Below are positions 24,476 through 32,508 of a stretch of DNA of 64,000 nt, in pieces (the first letter of the stretch is position 1; each line of letters starts with the position of its first letter). Made by a program: the position numbers and the translations under genes. Origin of the DNA: Devosia beringensis (lineage in GTDB: Bacteria; Pseudomonadota; Alphaproteobacteria; Rhizobiales; Devosiaceae); NCBI RefSeq assembly GCF_014926585.1, contig NZ_CP045422.1, forward strand, positions 1,714,501 to 1,778,500. Reading direction: 5' to 3'. The notes under the pieces are model-generated. The model ran no database searches. It was given only the letters and a program-made list of their open reading frames with translations, and was not told the origin of the DNA.

Positions 24476-25627
24476 ATGGCGGATAGACGGCTTGGCCTGA
24501 TCATGCACGGGGTGACCGGGCGCATGGGTTACAACCAGCATTTGGTGCGCTCGATCCTGGCGATCCGAGACCAGGGCGGCATCATGCTGGCCAATGGCGA
24601 CCGGCTGGTGGTCGACCCGATCATCGTTGGCCGCGACGCCGACAAGATCGAGCGGTTGGCCAAAAAGCACGACATCAAGCGCTGGAGCAGCGATCTCGAC
24701 GCGGCACTGGCCAATCCGGATGACACGGTGTTCTTCGACGCCGGCACGACGCTGATGCGCGCGTCGCTGATCGAAAAGGCGCTGGCCGCCGGCAAGCATG
24801 TCTATTGCGAAAAGCCGACCTCGGATTCGCTGGAAATCGCCGTCAATCTGGCCAAGACCGCCCGGGCCTCGGGCCTCAAGCATGGCGTGGTGCAGGACAA
24901 GCTGTTCCTGCCCGGCCTGATGAAGCTCAAGATGCTGCGCGATAGCGGCTTTTTCGGCGAGATCCTGTCGGTGCGCGGCGAGTTCGGCTATTGGGTTTTC
25001 GAAGGCGACTGGCAGCCGGCGCAGCGCCCGAGCTGGAACTATCGCAAGAAGGATGGTGGCGGCATCATTCTGGATATGCTGTGCCACTGGCGCTATGTGC
25101 TCGATAATCTGTTCGGCGAGGTCAAGGCGGTCTCGTGCCTGGGCGCCACCCACATCCCCAATCGCGTTGATGAAAAGGGCCAGCCCTACAAGGCCGATAC
25201 CGATGACGCGGCCTATGCCACTTTCGAGCTCGAGGGCGGCGTGATCGCCCAGATCAATTCGAGCTGGACCACCCGCGTGCGCCGCGACGACCTGGTGACC
25301 TTCCATGTCGATGGCACGCATGGCTCGGCCGTGGCCGGGCTGCACAAATGCTGGACCCAGCATCGCGTCAATACGCCCAAGCCGGTGTGGAACCCCGACC
25401 AGCCGCAGACGATGAACTTCTTCAACGACTGGGAAGAAGTGCCGGACAACTGGCCGGCGCAGAATGGCTTCAAGGCGCAGTGGGAGATGTTCCTGCGTCA
25501 CGTCGCCGAGGACGCGCCCTGGGAATATGGCCTCGAGGCCGGCGCCAAGGGCGTGCAGCTGGCCGAACTCGGGCTCAAGAGCTGGGCAGAACGGCGCTGG
25601 CTCGACGTGCCCAAGCTCGAATTCTAG
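24476..25627 (+). CDS. Gfo/Idh/MocA family oxidoreductase (first gene of catabolic trio)
   Basis: Start chosen at ATG 24476 after a strong GGGAGGA site, giving 383 residues. The N-terminal motif is LIMHGVTGRMGYNQHLVRS, where GVTGRMG replaces the usual pattern. It is followed by KHVYCEKPTSDSLEIAVNLA and KKDGGGIILDMLCHWRYVLD, with the catalytic-region His in CHWRYV. It is longer than typical members (about 340-360), with an extra N-terminal strand. It probably oxidises a sugar, sugar acid or cyclitol with NAD(P). The gene is followed by the DUF993 gene after an 84-base gap that holds a small inverted repeat. Confidence 0.85.
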   Translation: MADRRLGLIMHGVTGRMGYNQHLVRSILAIRDQGGIMLANGDRLVVDPIIVGRDADKIERLAKKHDIKRWSSDLDAALANPDDTVFFDAGTTLMRASLIEKALAAGKHVYCEKPTSDSLEIAVNLAKTARASGLKHGVVQDKLFLPGLMKLKMLRDSGFFGEILSVRGEFGYWVFEGDWQPAQRPSWNYRKKDGGGIILDMLCHWRYVLDNLFGEVKAVSCLGATHIPNRVDEKGQPYKADTDDAAYATFELEGGVIAQINSSWTTRVRRDDLVTFHVDGTHGSAVAGLHKCWTQHRVNTPKPVWNPDQPQTMNFFNDWEEVPDNWPAQNGFKAQWEMFLRHVAEDAPWEYGLEAGAKGVQLAELGLKSWAERRWLDVPKLEF

Positions 25628-25647
25628 GCGACAGACTAACCATTGCG

Positions 25648-25679
25648 GGTGTCATTCTGGCGCAAGCCGGGGTGACACC
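25648..25679. repeat. Small intergenic inverted repeat
   Basis: GGTGTCA and TGACACC flank an 18-base centre (TTCTGGCGCAAGCCGGGG). This resembles the palindromic intergenic repeats widespread in Rhizobiales. No second copy was seen in the window. It lies within an operon, where it could affect mRNA stability. Confidence 0.45.
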
Positions 25680-25711
25680 GCGTTTGTTGTGGCTTCCTCC
25701 GGAGACGCCCT

Positions 25712-26881
25712 ATGCCAAGCATCAACCTGCCCAATCCCGACCGCTCCATCACCCCCTATACCCTGACCGGCGAACCCATCGCCTTCGTCAAGCACAAGGC
25801 CAGCGACTTCAACCGCATCGCCTATGCGGCGGCCCATGTCGTGGCCGATCCGCTGGCCAATAACGATCCCTGGCTGACCCCGGCGATCGACTGGGACACG
25901 ACGCTCAAATTCCGCCACCGCCTCTGGGATCTGGGGCTCGGCGTTGCCGAGGCCATGGATACCGCCCAGCGCGGCATGGGCCTGGGCTGGGCCGAGGCGC
26001 AGGAGCTGATCCGGCGCGCCCAGGCCGAAGCCCGTACAAGGGACGATGCGCTGATCGCCTATGGTGCCGGCACCGATCACCTCATGCCTGGCCCGGATGT
26101 GACGATCGACCAGATCATCAAGGCCTATGAGGAGCAGGTCGGCTTTGTCGAAGCCCAGGGCGGCCGCGTCATCCTGATGGCCTCGCGCGCCCTCGCGGCT
26201 GCCGCCAAATCCCCCGACGACTATGCCCGCGTCTATGGCCACATCCTCAGCCAGGTGCAGCAGCCGGTGGTGATGCACTGGCTGGGCGAAATGTTCGACC
26301 CCGCTTTGCAGGGCTATTGGGGCAATATCGACCACGACAAGGCGATGGATGTCTGTCTCGACGTCATCGCCGCCAATGCCAAAAATGTCGACGGCATCAA
26401 GATCTCCCTGCTCTCGGCAGAAAAAGAGATCGCCATGCGCCGGCGCCTGCCGGCAAGCGTCAAGATGTATACCGGCGACGATTTCAACTATGCCGAACTG
26501 GTTGCCGGCGATGATCAGGGCTATTCGCACGCCTTGCTCGGTATCTTCGACGCCATCGCTCCGGCCGCCTCCGCCGCCCTGGCGGCGCTCGGCAAGGGCG
26601 ACGACAAAAACTTCTACGCGCTGCTCGAACCCACGGTACCCTTGAGCCGGCATATCTTTGCCGCCCCGACCCGGTTCTACAAGACCGGCGTGGTGTTCCT
26701 GGCCTATCTCAACGGGCTGCAGGATCATTTCCAGATGATCGGTGGCCAGCAATCCACTCGATCGGTGCAGCACCTGGCGGAACTGTTCCGCCTGGCCGAC
26801 AAGGCACGCGTATTGGGTGACCCCGAACTGGCGGTAAAGCGGATGAATGCGGTGCTCAATGTTAACAGTGTGCTAGCATGA
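25712..26881 (+). CDS. DUF993 family protein, dihydrodipicolinate synthase-like TIM barrel
   Basis: A 389-residue protein matching the DUF993 group, which is distantly related to dihydrodipicolinate synthase. The segment VDGIKISLLSAEKEI places a lysine (K230) where class I aldolases of this superfamily carry the Schiff-base lysine, and QPVVMHWLGEMFDPALQGYW lies where the preceding strand is expected. A retro-aldol or dehydratase step on a keto-sugar acid would fit between an oxidoreductase and an isomerase, but no reaction is established for this family to my knowledge. Its stop overlaps the next start (ATGA), so the two are coupled. Confidence 0.75.
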   Translation: MPSINLPNPDRSITPYTLTGEPIAFVKHKASDFNRIAYAAAHVVADPLANNDPWLTPAIDWDTTLKFRHRLWDLGLGVAEAMDTAQRGMGLGWAEAQELIRRAQAEARTRDDALIAYGAGTDHLMPGPDVTIDQIIKAYEEQVGFVEAQGGRVILMASRALAAAAKSPDDYARVYGHILSQVQQPVVMHWLGEMFDPALQGYWGNIDHDKAMDVCLDVIAANAKNVDGIKISLLSAEKEIAMRRRLPASVKMYTGDDFNYAELVAGDDQGYSHALLGIFDAIAPAASAALAALGKGDDKNFYALLEPTVPLSRHIFAAPTRFYKTGVVFLAYLNGLQDHFQMIGGQQSTRSVQHLAELFRLADKARVLGDPELAVKRMNAVLNVNSVLA

Positions 26882-27705
26882 AGGGGCCCCGTGCTATCTC
26901 GCTGAACCTGGCGACGACACGCCAGGTTTGGGGCTTTGCCGAGGCGGTCGATGGGTGCCTCAAGGCCGGTATCACCGCCATATCCCCCTGGCGCGACCAG
27001 ATCGCCGCCATCGGCCTCAATGAAGCCGCGCGCATCGTGCGCGACAACAAGATCCAGGTCACCGGCGTCTGTCGCGGCGGCATGTTCCCGGCGGAAACCG
27101 CGGCCGGACGCCAGGCGCAGATCGATGACAACCTCCATGCCATCGACGAGGCGGCTGCGCTCAATGCAGATTGCCTGGTACTGGTCGTCGGCGGATTGCC
27201 AGGCAGTTCCAAGGACTTGCCGGGTGCCCGCGGCATGGTCAGTGACGGCATCGCCGCCATGCTGCCTCATGCAAAGGCCTCGGGGGTCAAGATCGCCATC
27301 GAGCCGCTGCACCCGATGTATGCGGCAGACCGGGCCTGCGTGAACACGATCGATCAGGCGCTCGATATCTGCGAGACGCTGGGCGAAAATGTCGGTGTCG
27401 CGATCGACGTCTACCATGTGTGGTGGGACCCGCGGCTGGCGGGCGCCATTGCCCGGGCCGGACGGATGAACCGTATCTTCGCCCATCACATCTGCGACTG
27501 GCTGGCGCCGACCAAGGACATGCTGCTTGATCGCGGCATGATGGGCGACGGCGTCATCGACCTGCCCGCCATCCGGAAGATGATCGAGGATGCGGGGTTT
27601 TACGGGCCACAAGAGGTCGAAATCTTCAGCCAGGATAATTGGTGGAAACGCCCCGGCGACGAGGTGCTCGCGGTGATCAAGGAGCGCGTCGCCACCGTCT
27701 GCTAA
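26878..27705 (+). CDS. Sugar phosphate isomerase/epimerase (xylose isomerase-like TIM barrel)
   Basis: A 275-residue TIM-barrel protein of the AP-endonuclease-2/IolE-like group. Likely metal ligands are the Glu in KIAIEPLHPMYAADRACVNT, the Asp in VGVAIDVYHVWWDPRLAG, a His in IFAHHICDW and the Glu in PQEVEIFSQDNWW. Members isomerise, epimerise or dehydrate sugars and inositol derivatives. Its start overlaps the DUF993 stop by ATGA, so this is the third step of a small operon. It ends at a strong terminator shared with the convergent small secreted protein gene. Confidence 0.85.
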   Translation: MKGPRAISLNLATTRQVWGFAEAVDGCLKAGITAISPWRDQIAAIGLNEAARIVRDNKIQVTGVCRGGMFPAETAAGRQAQIDDNLHAIDEAAALNADCLVLVVGGLPGSSKDLPGARGMVSDGIAAMLPHAKASGVKIAIEPLHPMYAADRACVNTIDQALDICETLGENVGVAIDVYHVWWDPRLAGAIARAGRMNRIFAHHICDWLAPTKDMLLDRGMMGDGVIDLPAIRKMIEDAGFYGPQEVEIFSQDNWWKRPGDEVLAVIKERVATVC

Positions 27706-27713
27706 GCAAACAA

Positions 27714-27738
27714 AACCCCGGGGCCGCACCCCGGGGTT
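27714..27738. terminator. Terminator between the trio and the DUF2147-like gene
   Basis: A 10-bp stem (AACCCCGGGG with CCCCGGGGTT), a 5-base loop and CTTTATT on the plus side. It lies between two convergent genes and probably serves both. Confidence 0.85.
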
Positions 27739-27752
27739 CTTTATTCAAGGAG

Positions 27753-28145
27753 CTACGAGGCCTTGTTGTAGGACAGCGTCTGGCACAGGATACCGGCACG
27801 GCAGCCTTGGATTTCAACGGTATTTTCGCTGACCATGGTGATGGTGGCGGCGGCGCTCAGGCCACCGGCAACGAGTTCGCCCTGCCACTCATTTTCCGCA
27901 ACCTGCTCGGCTTCGATGACCTGCTTGCCGACAAAGGCCAGGTTATCTTCGGTGGCCGATTCCCCTTCGAGGTTGGTCAGCACGGCGCAGAGGGTGGTGC
28001 CGTCGCCACAGGCCTGGAACTCAAACGACGTGCCCCACTCATCGACGAACACGCCGGTCGGGATGGCTTCCTGGGCAAACACGGCTGGCGCGGCAAGGCT
28101 GGCGCAGAGGGCAGTCACGGCAAAAGTCGTTTTCAAGATGTTCAT
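27753..28145 (-). CDS. Small secreted protein, DUF2147-like
   Basis: Start chosen at ATG 28145 after a GGAG site, giving 130 residues; an ATG five codons earlier lacks a site. A Sec signal (MNILKTTFAVTALCASLAAP, cleavage after FAQ) precedes a mature domain with IPTGVFVDEWGTSFEFQACG and the end EIQGCRAGILCQTLSYNK. The paired Cys-Gly blocks and final C-x-GIxC pattern resemble DUF2147, seen in periplasmic proteins of unknown role, but the match is loose. Four cysteines could form two disulfides. It stands alone between two convergent/tandem genes. Confidence 0.65.
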   Translation of the reverse strand: MNILKTTFAVTALCASLAAPAVFAQEAIPTGVFVDEWGTSFEFQACGDGTTLCAVLTNLEGESATEDNLAFVGKQVIEAEQVAENEWQGELVAGGLSAAATITMVSENTVEIQGCRAGILCQTLSYNKAS

Positions 28146-28267
28146 GGTGATCTCCATCACGACAGCTCCCGCCCAGGGCCATCGCTATGATTAGTGAATG
28201 GTTGCCCAACGCGGGCAAAAGCGCATTGGTTGCCCGACACGACAGGCGCGTCGATCACATCTGCTGA

Positions 28268-29464
28268 TCAGCGCCGGAAGGTTGCCGCCATTTCGATATG
28301 GGTGGATTGGGTAAACTGGTCGATGGCGACGAGGTCGCTCATGGCATAGCCGCCGGCCACCAGAATGGCGGCGTCACGGGCAAAGGTGCGCGCATCGCAG
28401 GCCGCCATGACCACGGTCTTGACCTTGGACTTGGCCAGTTCGCGCACCTGCGCCTCGGCGCCCGAACGCGGCGGGTCGAGCACGACGAAGTCATAATTGA
28501 GTTCGTACTGGGTCAGCGGATCGCGGAACAGGTCCTGGCACTTGGCGGTGATTTCGCGCAGGCCCTTGGTGAAGCGGCGCGCCTGGTCCAGCGCGGCAAT
28601 GCCGGCCCGGTCATTGTCGAAGGCCTTGACGGGGCGCTCTTCGGCCAGGCGCAGGGCGAAGGGGCCGAGGCCGCAGAACAGGTCAGCAACCGTCTTGACC
28701 TTGCGGTCGACCGCATTGAGCACATAGTCGGCCAGCAGGTTTTCGGCCTCTGCCGTGGCCTGCAGGAAACTGCCAATCGGCAGTTCGACGCGGGCGCGGC
28801 CCATTTCGACGATGGGCGGCTGCGCCTGCAGTACCATTTCGCCATTGAGCGCCAGGCGCGCCATCTTGAAGCGGGCAACCAGCGGGGCAACGCGATCGTG
28901 GCGGGCCTGCTTCTTTTCGGTGCGGATGGCCACGTCGAGGCCCGAGAGGGTCGCAACCAGGCTCACATCAGCCTCGCCCACCGCCTGGAACACGGCGCGG
29001 GCAATGTCGGGTGCCTTGTCGAGGCCCGGCACCAGAATGGGGCAGGCATCGATGTCGTGCACCTGGTGGCTGCGCAGCCGCATATAGCCGACGCCTTCGC
29101 GCCGGGCATGCAGGGTGGCGCGGCGGCGGCCCGCGCCAGCGGCATCAATGAAGCGCGATACTGATAGCTCGATGCCGGCAAAGCGCAGCGGCGTTTCGAT
29201 CAGGCCGATCTTGAAGGCCTCGTAGCTCGGGCGATCGAGATGCTGCAGCTGGCAGCCACCGCAGGCGCCAAAATGCGGGCAAAAGGGTTCGATGCGGTTT
29301 GCCGCCGGCGCGATCACGCCCAGCAGGGTCGCCCGATCACCATCCAGCTCGAGCTCGACCCGTTCACCGGGCAAGGCGAAGGGCACAAAGACCTTGTGGC
29401 CGTCGATCTCGGCGACGCCCTCGCCCTTATGGCCGAGGCTGGTAATGGTCGTGATGCTGGTCAT
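28268..29464 (-). CDS. RNA m5U methyltransferase, RumA/TrmA class
   Basis: Start chosen at ATG 29464, giving 398 residues. A TRAM-like N-terminus (ITSLGHKGEGVAEIDGHKVF) precedes iron-sulfur cysteines C62, C68 and C71 in FCPHFGACGGCQLQHL, with a fourth in DIDACPILVP. The SAM motif is VADLFCGLGPFALRLAEE and the catalytic pair is DPPRSGAEAQV and the Cys of AACDARTFARDAAIL. Members methylate uridines in 23S rRNA or tRNA at C5. Which RNA cannot be told. Alphaproteobacterial members of this class are often annotated as RumA. It follows the flavo-iron-sulfur gene after a strong hairpin, so its own promoter or read-through is uncertain. Confidence 0.85.
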   Translation of the reverse strand: MTSITTITSLGHKGEGVAEIDGHKVFVPFALPGERVELELDGDRATLLGVIAPAANRIEPFCPHFGACGGCQLQHLDRPSYEAFKIGLIETPLRFAGIELSVSRFIDAAGAGRRRATLHARREGVGYMRLRSHQVHDIDACPILVPGLDKAPDIARAVFQAVGEADVSLVATLSGLDVAIRTEKKQARHDRVAPLVARFKMARLALNGEMVLQAQPPIVEMGRARVELPIGSFLQATAEAENLLADYVLNAVDRKVKTVADLFCGLGPFALRLAEERPVKAFDNDRAGIAALDQARRFTKGLREITAKCQDLFRDPLTQYELNYDFVVLDPPRSGAEAQVRELAKSKVKTVVMAACDARTFARDAAILVAGGYAMSDLVAIDQFTQSTHIEMAATFRR

Positions 29465-29470
29465 GGTGAT

Positions 29471-29510
29471 CCGGGGCTTGCTGAACCCGTTCAGTAGCGG
29501 CAAGCCCCGG
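29471..29510 (-). terminator. Long hairpin between Dld-like gene and RNA methyltransferase
   Basis: An outer 11-bp stem (CCGGGGCTTGC with GCAAGCCCCGG) encloses an inner stem CTGAA-CCCG-TTCAG. There is no T-run. It lies 7 bases after the Dld-like stop and 6 bases before the methyltransferase start, so it may end transcription or mask the ribosome site. Confidence 0.5.
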
Positions 29511-29516
29511 TCAGGT

Positions 29517-32441
29517 CTAGTGCAGTGGGCGGCTGGCCCATTCGAGCAGGCTGGCCAGGCCGACAAAGGGCAGGCCGGCATGTTCGCTCAACCCGGATGC
29601 ACAGGTGCTGACGGTCGAGACCCCCAAAGTGCAGCCAGCGGGAATGTCGTTTTTGACAAAGCGGGTGGCATGCGCGTTGAGCTCGGGCACGAAGAGACCC
29701 TTGTCGCCGGCATAGCCGCAGCAGGTGACCGAGCTCAGCACCGCGATGGTTTGGGCACAGGCGCGGGCAATGGCCTCGGTGAGCGGCTGTTCGGCCAGGC
29801 GCTGGGCCGAGCAGTTGTGGTGTACGGCCACGACGGGCAGGGTTTGCGTGATGGTCAGTCGCGGCAGCACCTGGGCGAGCAGGAACTGGGCGGAATCGAG
29901 CACCGGGGCGTCGCCGGGAAAGTCGCGCAGATGCTTGGCGCAGGTGGAGGCATCGGTCACCACGCTGAGCCGGCCGGCATCCGAGAGCGCCGAGAGTTCG
30001 CGCGACAGGTCGCCGCCGACCCGCGCCGCTTCCTCGGGAAAGCCCTTGGATTGGAAAGGCTGGCCGCAGCATTGGCCATTGAGGTGCTCAGGCATGACCA
30101 CGTCAAAACCGGCGCGCTCGAGCAAAGCCAGCATGGCGTCGGGCACGGAAAGCAGGCCCTGCTCGGTCGGCGGCGCGCCGAACATGCGGGTGGCGCAGCT
30201 GGGGAAATAGACCACCGATGGTCGCCCGCTCTGGGCGATGGGCACGGGAAAACCGCTGCGGCGCGGATCCTGCCGCGTTTCGCGCGGCTCGGGCGCGCCG
30301 GGACCGCGATGCAATTGCGGCGAGACCCGCGGGACGCGCTTGCCACTGAGGCGGCGCGCCGTATCCGTCACCGCCGCAACGGCCGGGGCGGGAATTATGG
30401 TGCGCGCCACATCGGCGAGACCCAGGCCGGCGCGCATGATGCTCTCGACGCTGCCGCGGTGATCGGCGACAAAACCGGCCACGGCCTGTGCCGTGCCACT
30501 GCGACGCTGGGCGCGCTGGCCCATGATCATGGTGCCGGTCTCGATGCCCACCGGGCAGCGCACCGAACACAGATTGCAGGCGGCGCAGGTATCAAGGCCG
30601 GGATATTGGAAATCATCATCGAGGCGCTTGAGACGAACAGGGTCCTCGCCACTGGCCCGCAGCCGCTCGCGTTCGCGGGTGACGGCGATGCGCTGGCGCG
30701 GCGACAGCGTCATCTGGTGGCTAGGGCAGGCGGGTTCGCAGAAACCGCATTCGATGCAGAGATCGACCAGTTCATCGGCCGGCGGCATGACCTTGAGATG
30801 CTTGATATGGATCTTGTCGTCAGTATTGAGCAACACGCCCGGATTGAGCAGGCCTTCGGGATCGAACAGGGCCTTGATGGCCTGCATCAGCCCATAGGCC
30901 TTGGCGCCCCATTCGGCCTCGACAAAGGCGGCAATGGCGCGGCCGGTGCCATGCTCGGCCTTGAGCGAGCCCTGATATTGCACCGAGACCAGATCGCTCA
31001 GCGCCTTGGAAAACCTGTCGAACCTGTCGGCCGCGTCAGGCTGCGAAAAATCATCGCTCATCTGGAAGTGCAAATTACCGGCCAGAGCGTGGCCGAAGAT
31101 GATGGCATCGGCATAGCCGTGATCATCGAGCAAAGCGCGCATGTCGAGGACGAATTCGGCGAGGCGCTCGATGGGTGCCGCGACGTCTTCGGTCAGCATG
31201 GACGTGCCCTTGGGCCGCGCCGCGCCGCCCGAGGCAAAGAAGCCCTTGCGGATATCCCAGAGGGCATGGCTGCGGTGCTCGTCCGTCGAAAAATCGACAT
31301 GGGTGGCGCCGTGGCGAGTCAGCAGTTCCACCGCCTTGGCGACTTCGGTCTCAAGCGTGGCCGCATCCGGCGCCGTCACGTCGATCAGCACGGCCGGGGA
31401 ATTGTCGGTCAGCCAGGGCAGCAGCGGCGCCATGGGCGCCAGATGTTCCACCGTCGCCAAAGCCCGGCGCTCGATATATTCAGCGGCCGTCACGCCGGTG
31501 GTCAGCTGTACCCCGCCATTGGCCATTTCGATGATGGCGCGGCCGGCGGTCTGCGGATCGGGGAAAGGTACCAGAGCGGTGGATTTGAAGGGATGTTCGG
31601 GGACGGTATTGTAGGTCACCTCGGAAACAAAGCCGAGCGTGCCCTCCGAACCCACCATCAGGTGGATCAGGATATCGAGCGGATCGTGGTAGTCGACCAG
31701 CGCATTGAGCGAATAGCCGACGGTATTCTTGATGGCATATTTGCGGGTGATCAGCGCCACCAGCTCGGCATCAGCCATTACCTGGTGATGCAGTTGATGC
31801 AGGCCTTCGAGCATGGAAGCGTGGCTCAGGCGAAAGGCGGCGCAGCTATCCGCATCGCCCGAATCGAGCATGGTGCCGTCGGTCAGCACCAGGCGCAGCC
31901 GCGCCATCGTGTGATAGGTATTCTGGCTGACGCCGCAGCACATGCCGGACGAATTATTGTTGACCACGCCGCCGATCTTGCAGGTAGCCTGGCTGGCCGG
32001 ATCGGGGCCGATCTTTTTGTCATAGGGCTTGAGCGCGGCATTGGCCTGGGCGACGATGATCGCGGGTCCCAGCGTGATCTGGTCGGCGCCGGGATGAATG
32101 GACAGCTTGCGCCAGCCATCGCCCAGCACGGCCAGCACACCATCGGTCACGGCCTGGCCGGACAGCGAGGTGCCGGCGGCGCGGAAGGTAATGGGCAGGT
32201 GCTCGGCTCGCGCTGCGGCCATCACCGCGCGTACCTCATCCTCGGAATTGATGAACACCACCGCTGCCGGTATCAGCCGGTAGGAACTGGCATCGCCGCT
32301 CCAGGCATAGGTCATCAATGGGTCGGTAAACATGTTGCCGCGCACCTGGCCCTGGAGCCGGGCGACCAACCGCTCACCGGCGGCGTGCCGTTCGGGGGTG
32401 ACCTGATGGACCGGCGATGGGGCGATAGGGGCGTGCTGCAT
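29517..32441 (-). CDS. FAD- and Fe-S-containing D-2-hydroxyacid dehydrogenase (D-lactate dehydrogenase, Dld-II/YdiJ type)
   Basis: A 974-residue fused enzyme. An FAD-linked oxidase domain (about 50-560) has LPITFRAAGTSLSGQAVTDG, GGVVNNNSSGMCCGVSQNTY and HLMVGSEGTLGFVSEVTY. Two 4Fe-4S motifs follow (CIECGFCEPACPSHQ and CAACNLCSVRCPVGIE, about 580-640), and the last third holds cysteine-rich CCG motifs (NGQCCGQPF, TCCGYAGDKG). This layout matches membrane-associated D-lactate dehydrogenases such as Dld-II and the D-2-hydroxyglutarate dehydrogenase YdiJ, passing electrons to quinone. The substrate is therefore D-lactate or a related D-2-hydroxyacid. A perfect palindrome abuts the start, which lacks a clear ribosome site; ATG at residue 37 is an alternative start. 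Confidence 0.85.
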   Translation of the reverse strand: MQHAPIAPSPVHQVTPERHAAGERLVARLQGQVRGNMFTDPLMTYAWSGDASSYRLIPAAVVFINSEDEVRAVMAAARAEHLPITFRAAGTSLSGQAVTDGVLAVLGDGWRKLSIHPGADQITLGPAIIVAQANAALKPYDKKIGPDPASQATCKIGGVVNNNSSGMCCGVSQNTYHTMARLRLVLTDGTMLDSGDADSCAAFRLSHASMLEGLHQLHHQVMADAELVALITRKYAIKNTVGYSLNALVDYHDPLDILIHLMVGSEGTLGFVSEVTYNTVPEHPFKSTALVPFPDPQTAGRAIIEMANGGVQLTTGVTAAEYIERRALATVEHLAPMAPLLPWLTDNSPAVLIDVTAPDAATLETEVAKAVELLTRHGATHVDFSTDEHRSHALWDIRKGFFASGGAARPKGTSMLTEDVAAPIERLAEFVLDMRALLDDHGYADAIIFGHALAGNLHFQMSDDFSQPDAADRFDRFSKALSDLVSVQYQGSLKAEHGTGRAIAAFVEAEWGAKAYGLMQAIKALFDPEGLLNPGVLLNTDDKIHIKHLKVMPPADELVDLCIECGFCEPACPSHQMTLSPRQRIAVTRERERLRASGEDPVRLKRLDDDFQYPGLDTCAACNLCSVRCPVGIETGTMIMGQRAQRRSGTAQAVAGFVADHRGSVESIMRAGLGLADVARTIIPAPAVAAVTDTARRLSGKRVPRVSPQLHRGPGAPEPRETRQDPRRSGFPVPIAQSGRPSVVYFPSCATRMFGAPPTEQGLLSVPDAMLALLERAGFDVVMPEHLNGQCCGQPFQSKGFPEEAARVGGDLSRELSALSDAGRLSVVTDASTCAKHLRDFPGDAPVLDSAQFLLAQVLPRLTITQTLPVVAVHHNCSAQRLAEQPLTEAIARACAQTIAVLSSVTCCGYAGDKGLFVPELNAHATRFVKNDIPAGCTLGVSTVSTCASGLSEHAGLPFVGLASLLEWASRPLH

Positions 32442-32449
32442 GCATCCGT

Positions 32450-32463
32450 ACTAACATGTTAGT
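32450..32463 (-). promoter_or_regulatory. Palindrome ACTAACATGTTAGT at the start of the Dld-like gene
   Basis: A perfect 14-bp palindrome ending 8 bases before the start codon, which is where a repressor would block transcription or initiation. The regulator is unknown; no GntR gene is nearby. It could be a D-lactate or hydroxyacid response site. Confidence 0.55.
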
Positions 32464-32508
32464 CGGGGGCTGCGAAGAGCCTTCGCCCTGCCCCCGACCC
32501 AGCTGCGC

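Noticed and set aside
29292..32462. 1056-codon plus-strand frame opposite the D-lactate dehydrogenase-like gene
   Set aside because: A GC-rich shadow frame: the composition is skewed to Gly, Ala, His and Arg with no family features, while the minus strand encodes a complete known enzyme.
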